From positions 248,001 to 312,000 of the forward strand of contig NZ_AWZR01000005.1 of the NCBI RefSeq assembly GCF_000472505.1: DNA of 64,000 nt, given 5' to 3'. Positions within the stretch are counted from its first letter, which is position 1; every line of letters begins with the position of its first letter. Positions 32,127-40,330 of this stretch are shown here, piece after piece. Position numbers and translations under genes: made by a program. The stretch is from Luteimonas sp. J29 (GTDB taxonomy: Bacteria; Pseudomonadota; Gammaproteobacteria; Xanthomonadales; Xanthomonadaceae). The notes under the pieces are model-generated. The model searched no databases. It had not been told where the DNA came from and saw nothing but the letters and a program-made list of their open reading frames with translations.

Positions 32127-34438
32127 TGATGCCGAAGCGCCACGCCCTGTCCGCCGCCCTCGCCGCGTCCCTGGCCGCCACCACCCTCGCGCCGCAGGCG
32201 GCGCCCCGCGACAAGACCGGCCGTCCGCACATCGAACCGCAGATGGCCCTGCGCCCGGTGGCCGCCGATGGCAGCGCGTACGAACTGCTGATCTACGGCG
32301 ACATCGGCGACAGCTGGTGGGGCGAGTCCGTCACCGCGCAGTCGGTGGCGGAACAGCTCAACGCCCTGGACAAGTCGGTGTCCACGATCAACGTCCGGAT
32401 CAACAGCTACGGCGGCAGCGTGGCCGACGGCCTGGCCATCTACAACGCGCTCAAGCGCCACCCGGCGACCAAGGCGGTCACGATCGACGGGGTCGCCATG
32501 TCCAGCGCCTCGCTGATCGCGATGGCCGGCGACACCGTGTCCATGCCCCCGACCTCGATCCTGATGATCCACGCGCCCTGGGGCGGCTGCATGGGCAACG
32601 CCAAGGAGATGCGCCAGTACGCCGACGTGCTGGACACCTTCTCCGAGGCGATGGCCGACGCCTACGTGCGCAAGTCCGGCAAGAGCCGCGAGGACATCCT
32701 CTCGCTTCTGCAGGATGGCGACGACCACTACTACACCGGCGAGGAAGCCGTCGCCGAGGGCTTCGCCGACGCGGTCAGCTCCGACGACGCAGGCAACGAC
32801 GAGCCCGACGAGCTCGCGCGTGCCTTCGCTGCGCAGCTGCTGGATCGCATCAGCGCCCGCGGTGCGCCGGCGCGCTACGCCGGCATGGTCGTGACGGCCG
32901 CGCTGCGCGGTGCGCCGCGCAAGGCGCCGGCCGCACCGGCTGCCCGCACGGCCACGCTCGCCGTGGCCGTCGACGCCAGCGCCGTCCGCGAGGCGGTCGC
33001 CGACGCCCTCGCCGAACTCAATCCGCCGCCGGCCTCCGGCGCGCAACACCTGCCGGCGGCCGCCGGAACCAGCAACTCCGAGGAAAATGCCATGTCCCAG
33101 ATCGACCCGAAGGCTGTCCTGCAGGCCGACAAGGCCCGCCGCGAGGCCATCCGCAACCAGTTCGCGCCGTTCGCGGCCCGCTCCGACCTCGACCAGGGCG
33201 CGCTGGCCGCGCTCCAGCGCGAGTGCGAGGACGACACCGACGTCACCGCCGAGGCGGCAGGCCAGCGCCTGCTCGACTTCCTGGGCAAGGTGAACCCGGC
33301 CACGCCCACGGCTGGTGCCATGCGTGCCGAAGCCGGCGAGCTGCAGGAGGGCCAGACCTACCGCCAGGGCGCCATCGGCGCGCTGATGCACCGCATCAAC
33401 CCGTCGGCCAACGGCCACGACGAGCGTACGCGGCAGTTCCTGGGCTTCTCGCTGCTCGACATGGCCCGCGACTGCGTGGAGCGCACCGGCATGCGCACGC
33501 GCGGCATGAGCCGCCGCGAGATCGCGGTGCGCGCCCTGCAGTCCACCAGCGACTTCCCGGTGATCCTGGAGAACGTGGTCACCAAGACCCTGCGCGACGC
33601 CTACAACGAGACCCCGCGCACCTTCCTGCCGTTCTGCCGCCGCGCCACGCTGCCGGACTTCAAGGAAGTGACCCGCGCCCAGATCTCCGGCGCCCCGGAC
33701 CTCAAGGAAGTGCTGGAGGGCGAGGAGTACGGCTACGCGGCGATGACCGACGGCGGCGAGAAGTACCGCGTCCGCAAGTACGGCCGCATCGTGGCGCTGA
33801 CCTGGGAGGCCATCGTCAACGACGACCTGTCGGCGCTGACCCGCATCCCGACCGCGTTCGGCGCCAGCGCCGCCGCGAAGGAGTCCGACATCGTCTACGG
33901 CATCCTCACCGGCAACCCGAAGATGTCGGACAACGAGGACCTGTTCAGCGCCGCCCACGGCAACGTCGGCACGCCGACCGCGCTGCAGGCGGCCCTGGAC
34001 GCCGACGCGGCGCTCGACCCGATCGCCGAGGCGCGGCAGATGATGGCGCTGCAGAAGGGCCTCGAGGGCCGGTACATCACCGTCACCCCGCAGTTCCTGA
34101 TCGTGCCGCCCGGCCTGGAGAAGGCGGCGCTGCAGCTGACCACCGGCAACTTCGTGCCGGCCAGGACCGAGGACAAGAACGTCTTCGGTCCGTCGCTGAC
34201 CGCGATCAGCGAGCCGCGCCTGCACGCCTCGAGCACGATCGCCTACTACCTGGCGGCCGCCCCTGGCCTGATCGACACCATCGAGTACGCCTACCTCGAG
34301 GGCAACGAGGGCGTGTTCACCGAGAGCCGCTGGGGCTTCGAGGTCGACGGGCTCGAGGTGAAGTGCCGCCACGTGTTCGGCGCCGCGGCCATCGACCACC
34401 GCGGCCTGTTCATGAACGCCGGCAGCGCCGGCAGCTGA
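32126..34438 (+). CDS. ClpP-like prohead protease fused to major capsid protein (770 aa)
   Basis: Residues 1-260 form an S14/ClpP-like protease: NSYGGSVADGLAIYNAL, the nucleophile in VAMSSASLIAMAG (Ser126) and LMIHAPWG (His149). A linker of about 60 residues leads to the capsid part from about residue 323 (MSQIDPKAVLQADKARREAI), including a delta/scaffold-like helix and the HK97-fold capsid domain. An internal ATG at 33092 has gaggaaaatgcc before it, a good SD, so a capsid-only product may be made as well. Fused protease-capsid genes are known in this phage group; self-cleavage during maturation is expected. Confidence 0.92.
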   Translation: MMPKRHALSAALAASLAATTLAPQAAPRDKTGRPHIEPQMALRPVAADGSAYELLIYGDIGDSWWGESVTAQSVAEQLNALDKSVSTINVRINSYGGSVADGLAIYNALKRHPATKAVTIDGVAMSSASLIAMAGDTVSMPPTSILMIHAPWGGCMGNAKEMRQYADVLDTFSEAMADAYVRKSGKSREDILSLLQDGDDHYYTGEEAVAEGFADAVSSDDAGNDEPDELARAFAAQLLDRISARGAPARYAGMVVTAALRGAPRKAPAAPAARTATLAVAVDASAVREAVADALAELNPPPASGAQHLPAAAGTSNSEENAMSQIDPKAVLQADKARREAIRNQFAPFAARSDLDQGALAALQRECEDDTDVTAEAAGQRLLDFLGKVNPATPTAGAMRAEAGELQEGQTYRQGAIGALMHRINPSANGHDERTRQFLGFSLLDMARDCVERTGMRTRGMSRREIAVRALQSTSDFPVILENVVTKTLRDAYNETPRTFLPFCRRATLPDFKEVTRAQISGAPDLKEVLEGEEYGYAAMTDGGEKYRVRKYGRIVALTWEAIVNDDLSALTRIPTAFGASAAAKESDIVYGILTGNPKMSDNEDLFSAAHGNVGTPTALQAALDADAALDPIAEARQMMALQKGLEGRYITVTPQFLIVPPGLEKAALQLTTGNFVPARTEDKNVFGPSLTAISEPRLHASSTIAYYLAAAPGLIDTIEYAYLEGNEGVFTESRWGFEVDGLEVKCRHVFGAAAIDHRGLFMNAGSAGS

Positions 34439-34526
34439 CGGCCGTGGGGCGCGGTGCCGCCGCGCCCCAGGCCCCGGCCTCGCGGTCACGCCGCACCCGA
34501 ATCGATTCCACCCCGGAGCAAGCACC

Positions 34527-34886
34527 ATGAACAACTTCAAGCAGCAGGGCGGCACCATCCGCTACACGGCCGGCAGCGACATCGCCAGCGGCGCCGTGGT
34601 CGTCGCCGGCATCCTGGTCGGCGTGGCCATCGCCGACATCGCCAACGGCGCGCAGGGCGCCGTGCAGATCGAGGGCGTCTTCGAACTGCCCAAGGCCACC
34701 GGCGGGGCCCTCACCCAGGGCGCCCCGGCCATCTGGGACATCAGCGACAGCAAGGTGATCGGCACCGGCGCCGGTGCCGGCGACATCGTCGGCTTCGGCG
34801 TGGTCCTGGAGACGGCCGGGTCCGACGCCGAGACGGTCCTGGTCAAGCTGACCCCGGGCGCCGGCACGGTGCAGGGCGGCGGCTGA
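34527..34886 (+). CDS. Capsid decoration/cement protein (DUF2190 family)
   Basis: The 119-residue beta-rich protein MNNFKQQGGTIRYTAGSDIA, with GAVVVAGILVGVAIADIANG, matches the DUF2190 capsid cement family that stabilises expanded capsids, in the place of lambda gpD. It follows the capsid gene, as usual. Confidence 0.85.
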   Translation: MNNFKQQGGTIRYTAGSDIASGAVVVAGILVGVAIADIANGAQGAVQIEGVFELPKATGGALTQGAPAIWDISDSKVIGTGAGAGDIVGFGVVLETAGSDAETVLVKLTPGAGTVQGGG

Positions 34887-34953
34887 CGGCCACTGCATGC
34901 GCTGCGCCGGGGGAGCCCGGCGCAGCAGGTTTCCATCGGATCGGACAGGGGCG

Positions 34954-35265
34954 ATGAGCGGAAAGGACATGCATGCCGAGGACGCGGTCGAGAACAAGCT
35001 CGCGAAGGTGGCGGTGAAGACGATGGTGATCTTGATGCCGTTCGTGTTCACCAGCGTCGTCGGGCTGGTCTCCTGGCAGCTGCGCGAGATCAAGGCCGAG
35101 CAGCAGGCCACGCGCACCAAGCAGGACGAGCTCGGCCGCGCCGTGGGGTCCATCGCCAGCGACGTCCGCGACCTCAACACCCGATTCGACCTCATCGCCG
35201 TGAAGAAGGTCGACGCGCTCGAGAAGCGCGTCGAGCGACTCGAGCAAGCCACCCGCACGCCATGA
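34954..35265 (+). CDS. Membrane protein with coiled coil (103 aa)
   Basis: Starts MSGKDMHAEDAVENKLAKVA; one membrane span (TMVILMPFVFTSVVGLVSW) is followed by a long coiled coil to the end. It overlaps the endolysin gene by 4 bp, so it belongs to the lysis cassette, either as a holin/antiholin-type protein or as a phage protein of the DUF7681-like membrane class. The exact role is uncertain. Confidence 0.6.
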   Translation: MSGKDMHAEDAVENKLAKVAVKTMVILMPFVFTSVVGLVSWQLREIKAEQQATRTKQDELGRAVGSIASDVRDLNTRFDLIAVKKVDALEKRVERLEQATRTP

Positions 35266-35783
35266 CCGACCCCTTCCGCAAGTTCATCGACCGGCTGCTC
35301 TCGCACGAGGGCGGCTATACCGCCGACCGCCGCGACCCCGGCAACTGGACGGGCGGCCGCGTGGGCGTGGGGCAGCTCAAGGGGACGAAGTTCGGCATCG
35401 CGGCGAACACCTACCCGCAGCTCGACATCAAGAACCTGACCCGCGACCAGGCGGTCGAGATCTACCGACGCGACTTCTGGGAAGCGGCCAAGTGCGATCG
35501 CCTGCCGCCCGCCGTCGGCTTCCAGCTGCTCGACGGCGCCGTCAACAGCGGCATTCCGCAGGCCACGCGCTGGCTGCAGCGCGCCGTGGGCGTCGCCGAC
35601 GACGGAATCCTCGGCCCGGTCACGCTGGCCGCGATCCGCGCCGCGGACCCCAACGACCTGGTGCTGCTGTTCAACGCGCAGCGCATCGAATTCATGACCC
35701 GCCTGTCGACCTGGGCGGTCCACGGCGCCGGATGGATGAGGCGCATCGCCACCAACCTCCGCTACGCCGCCACCGACAACTGA
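35262..35783 (+). CDS. Endolysin (glycoside hydrolase family 108)
   Basis: Peptidoglycan hydrolase of 173 residues. FIDRLLSHEGGYTADRRDPG carries the GH108 catalytic Glu16; LTRDQAVEIYRRDFWEAAKC and a C-terminal PG_binding_3-like part (ATRWLQRAVGVADDGILGP) complete the family. No signal peptide, so it depends on a holin for release. Confidence 0.92.
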   Translation: MTDPFRKFIDRLLSHEGGYTADRRDPGNWTGGRVGVGQLKGTKFGIAANTYPQLDIKNLTRDQAVEIYRRDFWEAAKCDRLPPAVGFQLLDGAVNSGIPQATRWLQRAVGVADDGILGPVTLAAIRAADPNDLVLLFNAQRIEFMTRLSTWAVHGAGWMRRIATNLRYAATDN

Positions 35784-35792
35784 GGCCTCGCC

Positions 35793-36152
35793 ATGTCCAA
35801 GCTCATCTTCACCGTCATGCTCCTGACCGTCCTCGCGGCGGCGTGGGTGTTCTACGCCAAGTTCACCCGCAAGGGCGCGGTGCCGCTCGACGTCGCCTTC
35901 CGCAGCTTCACCGTGTGGCTCTCGCTGCTCGGCGCGGCCTTCGGCCAGTTCATCGTCGACTTCCTCGCCTGGCTGGCGAGCATCTGGGAGCCGCTGCAGG
36001 CGCAGTTCGGCAGCCTGCTCGCCGTCGAGTCCGCCGGCATGGCACTGCAGGTCCTGAGCGGCATCTTCTTCCTGCTGCGCATGAAAGGCCAGGGTTTCCC
36101 GGGCTTCAAGTTCCCGGCCATCCCCGATCCTACGGACCAGGCGGGCGCCTGA
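35793..36152 (+). CDS. Putative holin-like membrane protein (119 aa)
   Basis: Starts MSKLIFTVMLLTVLAAAWVF with three hydrophobic stretches (residues 3-21, 43-65 and 83-100) and a polar tail. Its place between endolysin and Rz genes suggests the membrane-permeabilising member of the cassette. The family was not recognised with certainty. Confidence 0.6.
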   Translation: MSKLIFTVMLLTVLAAAWVFYAKFTRKGAVPLDVAFRSFTVWLSLLGAAFGQFIVDFLAWLASIWEPLQAQFGSLLAVESAGMALQVLSGIFFLLRMKGQGFPGFKFPAIPDPTDQAGA

Positions 36153-36155
36153 GCC

Positions 36156-36602
36156 ATGGGCCTTCTCGCCAATCTCTCGGTGAAGCCGCTGCTGTGGGCC
36201 AACGGCCTGCAGCTGGCGGCCATCGCCGCGCTTGGCGTGGCCCTGTGGGCGCAGGGCGTGTGGTGGGAGGGCAAGGTGGCCGACGTCGGTGCCGACCGCG
36301 ACCACTGGAAGGTGGTAGCCGAGGCGCGCGGCGTCCGCGTCGACGAGCTCTCGGCCGCCAACTTCGCCTTCGAGTCGGTCAACGGCACGCTGCGCCGGTT
36401 GCTGGATGAGGCGAGGGGCGAGGCGGCCCGGCTCGGCGAGGAGGGGCGGGAGGCCGTGGCCGCCGCCCGTGCCGCAGAGGCGGATGCCACCCGCACCCTC
36501 GACGTCTGGATGGCCCGCTACGCCGACCAGGTGCGCATCGGGGATTGCGCCTCCGCCTGGCGCGCGGTGCAGGCGCATTGCCCCGCGATGGAGGGCTACT
36601 GA
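36156..36602 (+). CDS. Rz-like inner-membrane spanin (148 aa)
   Basis: An N-terminal membrane anchor (LLWANGLQLAAIAALGVALW) and a long periplasmic coiled coil (about 45-120) are typical for i-spanins, which fuse inner and outer membranes at lysis together with an Rz1 lipoprotein. It starts 4 bp after the membrane protein gene and is followed directly by an Rz1 candidate. Confidence 0.8.
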   Translation: MGLLANLSVKPLLWANGLQLAAIAALGVALWAQGVWWEGKVADVGADRDHWKVVAEARGVRVDELSAANFAFESVNGTLRRLLDEARGEAARLGEEGREAVAAARAAEADATRTLDVWMARYADQVRIGDCASAWRAVQAHCPAMEGY

Positions 36603-36603
36603 C

Positions 36604-36903
36604 ATGCGTGCGATCGCCGCCGCCATCGCCGTCGTCGCGCTGCTCGCCGGGTGCGGGCACGGCCGCCAGAACGTGCGCGGCGACCTGCCGGATCCACGCA
36701 CCGCGGTCCAACCCGAGCTGCAGGTGGTCGAGCGATACGTGTACGTGCCGGTGCCGGCGCACCTCACCCGGCCCGAGCCGGTCGCCGAAGGGTCCCTGGC
36801 CGAGTGCCCGATCGTCGCGCGCAAGCGCCGCGCCGCGCTCGAGCGCGCCAACGCCCGCTTCCGGGAGATCGCCACCATCCAGGGCACGGAGGTGGAGCCG
36901 TGA
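36604..36903 (+). CDS. Rz1-like outer-membrane spanin lipoprotein (99 aa)
   Basis: The signal peptide MRAIAAAIAVVALLAGC ends in a lipobox with Cys17 as the lipidation site. The mature part is proline-rich (YVPVPAHLTRPEPV) as in o-spanins. Here it lies after rather than inside the Rz gene. Together they complete the lysis cassette. Confidence 0.8.
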   Translation: MRAIAAAIAVVALLAGCGHGRQNVRGDLPDPRTAVQPELQVVERYVYVPVPAHLTRPEPVAEGSLAECPIVARKRRAALERANARFREIATIQGTEVEP

Positions 36904-37091
36904 GCCGCATCCGCCGCGGGCCCATGCGGCCCGGCTTCGAGCCCTACCAGGACCGCAGCGGCCAGTGGCGCTGGCGGTTGTTCGCCGCCAACGGCCAGGT
37001 AGTCGCCACCAGCAACGAGGCCTTCGCCTCGCGCGCGGGCTGCCTGCGTGCCATCCGCGCCGTGCGCGCGCTCATCGGGAGCCTGCCGTGA
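36900..37091 (+). CDS. DUF1508 (YegP-like) protein (63 aa)
   Basis: A GTG start overlaps the Rz1 stop. YQDRSGQWRWRLFAANGQVV and ATSNEAFASRAGCLRAI match the DUF1508/YegP unit, a small beta-alpha domain of unknown function. Such domains turn up in phages and bacteria; the role here is unknown. It overlaps the next gene. Confidence 0.75.
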   Translation: MSRIRRGPMRPGFEPYQDRSGQWRWRLFAANGQVVATSNEAFASRAGCLRAIRAVRALIGSLP

Positions 37092-37924
37092 GCGTCCCGC
37101 TGCGCATCGAGGTCGACCCCGGCCGCATCTTCGACCGCCAGTTCACCGAGCTGGAGCAGAAGCAGCTGCCGTTCGCCGCGCGCCAGGCGGTGAACCAGAC
37201 CGCGTTCGGCATCCGGGAGGCGTGGAAGCGCCAGGCGGCCAAGGTGTTCGACCGGCCGACGCCGTTCACCGTCAACGCGATCCTGTACCGCAAGGCGGGT
37301 GCCGTCGGAGGCGGCCGTGACGTCATGGGCGGCGTGGCCCACCGCGCAACCGGCAACGCGGCGGCCGAGGTGTACATCCGCGACGAGGCCCACAAGGGCA
37401 CGCCGCCGTCGAAGTACCTGCTGCCGCAGGTCGAGGGCGGCGCGCGCCGGCACAAGGGGATGGAGCGCCTGCTGCAGGCCAAGGGCATCCTGCCCGCCGG
37501 CATGTTTGCCGTGCCCGGCCGCGGCGCCCAGCTCGACCAGCACGGCAACGTGCGCAGCGGCCAGGTGCGGCAGATCCTGTCGCAGCTGCAGGCCGGCCGC
37601 GAAGCCGGGTACATCTCCAACGAAAGCGAGCGCAGCCGGGGCCGCCGCCTGCGACGCAACGCGAAGCAGGGCCTGCGCGGTGGCAACTATTTCGCCCTGT
37701 CCAAGCGCCGCGGGCGCCTGCTGCCCGGCCTGTACGAGCGCATCGTCACCGGGTTCGGCAGCGCCGTGCGATCCATCTTCGTGTTCACGAAGGCACCGCA
37801 GTACCGCCCGCGCTACGACATCTACGACCTCGCGCGGCGCGAGTGGAACAAGCTGATGCCGTTCCACTTCAACCGCGAGCTGCGCAAGGCTGTCGAGACG
37901 GCCAAGTTCCGGGGGCGCGGATGA
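37088..37924 (+). CDS. Putative tail-completion/minor tail protein (278 aa)
   Basis: GTG start in a GTGA overlap. It begins SVPLRIEVDPGRIFDRQFTE and ends in a basic helical region. It occupies the position of the lambda Z-type tail completion protein, before the neck and tail-tube genes. Motifs such as LPFAARQAVNQTAFGIREAW suggest the HK97 gp10/gpZ group, but similarity is weak by eye. Confidence 0.6.
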   Translation: MSVPLRIEVDPGRIFDRQFTELEQKQLPFAARQAVNQTAFGIREAWKRQAAKVFDRPTPFTVNAILYRKAGAVGGGRDVMGGVAHRATGNAAAEVYIRDEAHKGTPPSKYLLPQVEGGARRHKGMERLLQAKGILPAGMFAVPGRGAQLDQHGNVRSGQVRQILSQLQAGREAGYISNESERSRGRRLRRNAKQGLRGGNYFALSKRRGRLLPGLYERIVTGFGSAVRSIFVFTKAPQYRPRYDIYDLARREWNKLMPFHFNRELRKAVETAKFRGRG

Positions 37925-38322
37925 GCCAGGCCGCGTTTCTCCGGTCCTTCGACTCGGCGGCATTCGCGGGGTTCCTCGCGTCCGGCCTCGCCGACGCCGC
38001 GCGCTACCTGTCGCCGGCTGCCCTCGAGGCGATCGCGGCGCACGACCCGGAGGACCCGGACGCGCCGCCGCTGCCGGAGCCGCAGCCGTGCACGGTGCTG
38101 GTGGACCGCAATGTCGCCGACTTCGGTGACGACGGCGCGCCGGTCAACGTCGGGCGCATTCGCGTCACCTTCCTCGGCGCCGAGGTGTCGCCGGAGCGGC
38201 AGGGCCTCGTGACGCTGCTGGACGACGCCGGCAACGAGGCCGAGACATTCGAGCTGGCGCAGCGCGTCGCCACGGACGAGAGCGTGCGCGCCTGGTGGGT
38301 CAAGGGGGTGGACGATGCCTAG
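37921..38322 (+). CDS. Head-tail connector-like protein (133 aa)
   Basis: Starts MSQAAFLRSFDSAAFAGFLA; the later part (CTVLVDRNVADFGDDGAPVN) is beta-rich, resembling lambda gpFII-type or related neck proteins of similar size. Context between tail completion and tail terminator genes supports this. It overlaps the next gene by 8 bp. Confidence 0.6.
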   Translation: MSQAAFLRSFDSAAFAGFLASGLADAARYLSPAALEAIAAHDPEDPDAPPLPEPQPCTVLVDRNVADFGDDGAPVNVGRIRVTFLGAEVSPERQGLVTLLDDAGNEAETFELAQRVATDESVRAWWVKGVDDA

Positions 38323-38749
38323 CCCCCGCGACACCTACCTCACGGCCGTGGTCGAGTGCCTGCAGCAGATCCGCACGAGCAACGGCTTCCTCACGGACAT
38401 CGGCGCGAACGTGACCCGCGAGCCGGCCCCAAAGGTGGCCGACGACGCCGAGTTCGTGACCGTGGTCTGGGGGCGCCAGGATCGCCCGGCCGACCCGGGC
38501 CTCGCGCGCACGTCCCGGCTCACCACGCTGCAGATCATGGCGAAGGTGCCAGCCGCCCTCGACGACGCGCAGGAGCGCATCGACCAGGTGCTCAGCGACA
38601 TCGAGCGGGCCCTCGATGGCCAGCTCACCAGGTTTCCGACCGGCTACCAGTTCCCCCAGTACCAGTCCGCCGAGCCGCTCAACGGCGCCGCGGCGGATGG
38701 ATGGGCGGGGGTGGTGGTGACGGCCACCGGACACATCCCCAAGCGATAA
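38315..38749 (+). CDS. Tail terminator-like protein (gpU-like, 144 aa)
   Basis: Starts MPSPRDTYLTAVVECLQQIR; length, alpha/beta pattern and place directly before the tail tube gene fit the tail terminator that caps the tube and joins it to the head. No decisive motif visible. Confidence 0.6.
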   Translation: MPSPRDTYLTAVVECLQQIRTSNGFLTDIGANVTREPAPKVADDAEFVTVVWGRQDRPADPGLARTSRLTTLQIMAKVPAALDDAQERIDQVLSDIERALDGQLTRFPTGYQFPQYQSAEPLNGAAADGWAGVVVTATGHIPKR

Positions 38750-38782
38750 CCGCCGCCCCGCGGCACTACCGGAGATAGGACC

Positions 38783-39550
38783 ATGAAAGACTACAGCTAC
38801 CTGGGCAGCGGCATCGTGCTGATCCGCGAGTGGAACAGCAACGCCATCTGGGAGGAGCTCGGCAACACGTCCGCGTTCTCGATCAATCCGCAGGTCAACA
38901 CGCTGCAGCTGGCCGACTACCAGAACCCGGGCGGCGGCATCCAGAACCGCGTCGACCGCATCACCGACTGGCAGCTCAGCCTGACCTTCCACGACATCAA
39001 CACCGCCAACCTCGCCCGGTTCACTCGCGGCAAGGCGACGCCGGTGAGCGCGGCGACGGTGTCCGCCGAGGCGCACCACGCCTACAAGGGCAGCTATGTG
39101 CCGCTCAAGTACCCGGCCACCAAGATCAACTCGGTCACCGGGCCCAGCGGCTCGCCGAGCTACACCGTGGACGAGGACTACTTCCTCGACCGCGGCATGG
39201 TGTTCATCCCCGCGACCTCGAGCATCCCGAACGGCGACGGCGCGACGCCCAACATCGAGGTCAACTACGACCACGCCGACATCGGCCACGTCGAGGCCGG
39301 CGTGACCTCGCAGAAGTTCTATGAGCTGCACCTGCAGGCGGCCAACGAGGCCGGCGCGGGCAAGCTCGTCCAGGTGCGCGCCCACAAGGTCAGCGGCGGC
39401 ATGCTCGAAAGCCTGTCGCTGCTGGGCGACGAGTACGCCTCCGCCACGGTGACCCAGTCGCTGGTCAAGGATTCGGCGAAGAAGACATCGGCCGACCACT
39501 CCGAGTACTTCTACTGGAACCAGGAGGAGGACGCCGTCAGCGGTAGCTGA
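38783..39550 (+). CDS. Major tail tube protein (255 aa)
   Basis: Starts MKDYSYLGSGIVLIREWNSN; beta-rich with phage tube-like repeats (WQLSLTFHDINTANLARFTR) and a C-terminal domain. It lies between the terminator and the frameshifting chaperone genes, the usual site of the tube protein in siphoviruses. Confidence 0.8.
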   Translation: MKDYSYLGSGIVLIREWNSNAIWEELGNTSAFSINPQVNTLQLADYQNPGGGIQNRVDRITDWQLSLTFHDINTANLARFTRGKATPVSAATVSAEAHHAYKGSYVPLKYPATKINSVTGPSGSPSYTVDEDYFLDRGMVFIPATSSIPNGDGATPNIEVNYDHADIGHVEAGVTSQKFYELHLQAANEAGAGKLVQVRAHKVSGGMLESLSLLGDEYASATVTQSLVKDSAKKTSADHSEYFYWNQEEDAVSGS

Positions 39551-39561
39551 GGCCCTGGACC

Positions 39562-40020
39562 ATGACGAAGCCCAACGACCTGGACATCCTCGACCCGGCG
39601 CCTGTCGAAGTGGTGTACCGCGGTGAGCGGCTGGAGATCCGGCCGCTCACCGTCGGGCAGATTCCGAAGGTGGTGCGCCTGGCGCGCCCGATCATCGACG
39701 AGCTGCTCGCCGCGGACCTCGACGGCACTGGTGGCGACGGTGGCGACATCGTCGACCTGGTGCTGCGCATGGTCAGTGACCACGGCGAGGCCGCGATGCA
39801 GGCGGCAGCGGTGCTTACCGGCCGGCCGGTGGACTGGATCGAGGGCGGCAACGCGGCGGAGTTCGCCCTGTTGGCGCGCGCGGTATACGAGGTCAACCGC
39901 GATTTTTTCGGCCAGGCGCTCGCGCCGCTCCTGAGCGGGTGGACGGGCGCGGCCTACCGGTCGGGGAGTGGGGATGGGCCGACATCGTCGAATCCCTCGT
40001 CGAGCGCGGCCACAGCCTGA
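39562..40020 (+). CDS. Tail assembly chaperone G (unshifted product, 152 aa)
   Basis: Starts MTKPNDLDILDPAPVEVVYR, a helical protein of the lambda gpG position and size. It is made when ribosomes do not shift at the slippery site at 39903-39909; its last 36 residues are Gly/Ser/Ala-rich. It should coat the tape measure protein during tail assembly. Confidence 0.85.
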   Translation: MTKPNDLDILDPAPVEVVYRGERLEIRPLTVGQIPKVVRLARPIIDELLAADLDGTGGDGGDIVDLVLRMVSDHGEAAMQAAAVLTGRPVDWIEGGNAAEFALLARAVYEVNRDFFGQALAPLLSGWTGAAYRSGSGDGPTSSNPSSSAATA

Positions 40021-40181
40021 GCGACATCAAGGGCTACACGCTCGCGCAGCTGCGGGCCTTCGCGAAAGCCGGTGAACGGGCCCGCCGGATGGATCTGGCG
40101 GACCAGTTAACCATCCAGCGCGCCGCGGCGCACTACGAATCGAAAGACATTTCCGCCCTGCTGAGCAAGTTGACGGCCTGA
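39562..40181 (+). CDS. Tail assembly chaperone GT (-1 frameshift product, 206 aa)
   Basis: Slippery heptamer TTTTTTC (39903-39909) lies in frame as T-TTT-TTC within codons Asp-Phe-Phe. A -1 slip continues at CGG (39909) with no stop to 40181, joining 116 residues of G to 90 residues of T that include EWGWADIVESLVERGHSLSD. The T frame has no SD of its own. In lambda and many siphoviruses the GT fusion recruits tail tube subunits to the tape measure. The product is composite: frame 1 up to 39909, then frame 0. Confidence 0.85.
39903..39909 (+). promoter_or_regulatory. Programmed -1 ribosomal frameshift site (TTTTTTC)
   Basis: Canonical X-XXY-YYZ heptamer in the zero frame of the chaperone gene, 111 bp before its stop. 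GC-rich sequence downstream (gccaggcgctcgcgccgctc) could form a stimulatory stem. A run of six T stands out in this GC-rich gene. Confidence 0.85.
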
Positions 40182-40327
40182 TGCAACGGTACTGCGATCC
40201 ACCGCATCATCGAAAGCAGCTTCTGGCTTCCCCTGGCCAGATGGCGGTGTGCCTCACGACTGCTGCTGCGGCGCAGCGCGTCTCCCTTGACGCGCGCCGC
40301 ATTCTCCGTCCTCAGAGCGAGGCATAG
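40181..40327 (+). CDS. Possible small tail-module protein (48 aa)
   Basis: The ATG overlaps the GT stop (TGATG) and the frame ends 3 bp before the tape measure ATG: MQRYCDPPHHRKQLLASPGQ through ILRPQSEA. Many siphoviruses carry a small gene in this slot. Coupling and fit are good, but the sequence has no recognised family and could be chance. Confidence 0.4.
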   Translation: MQRYCDPPHHRKQLLASPGQMAVCLTTAAAAQRVSLDARRILRPQSEA

Positions 40328-40330
40328 CAG

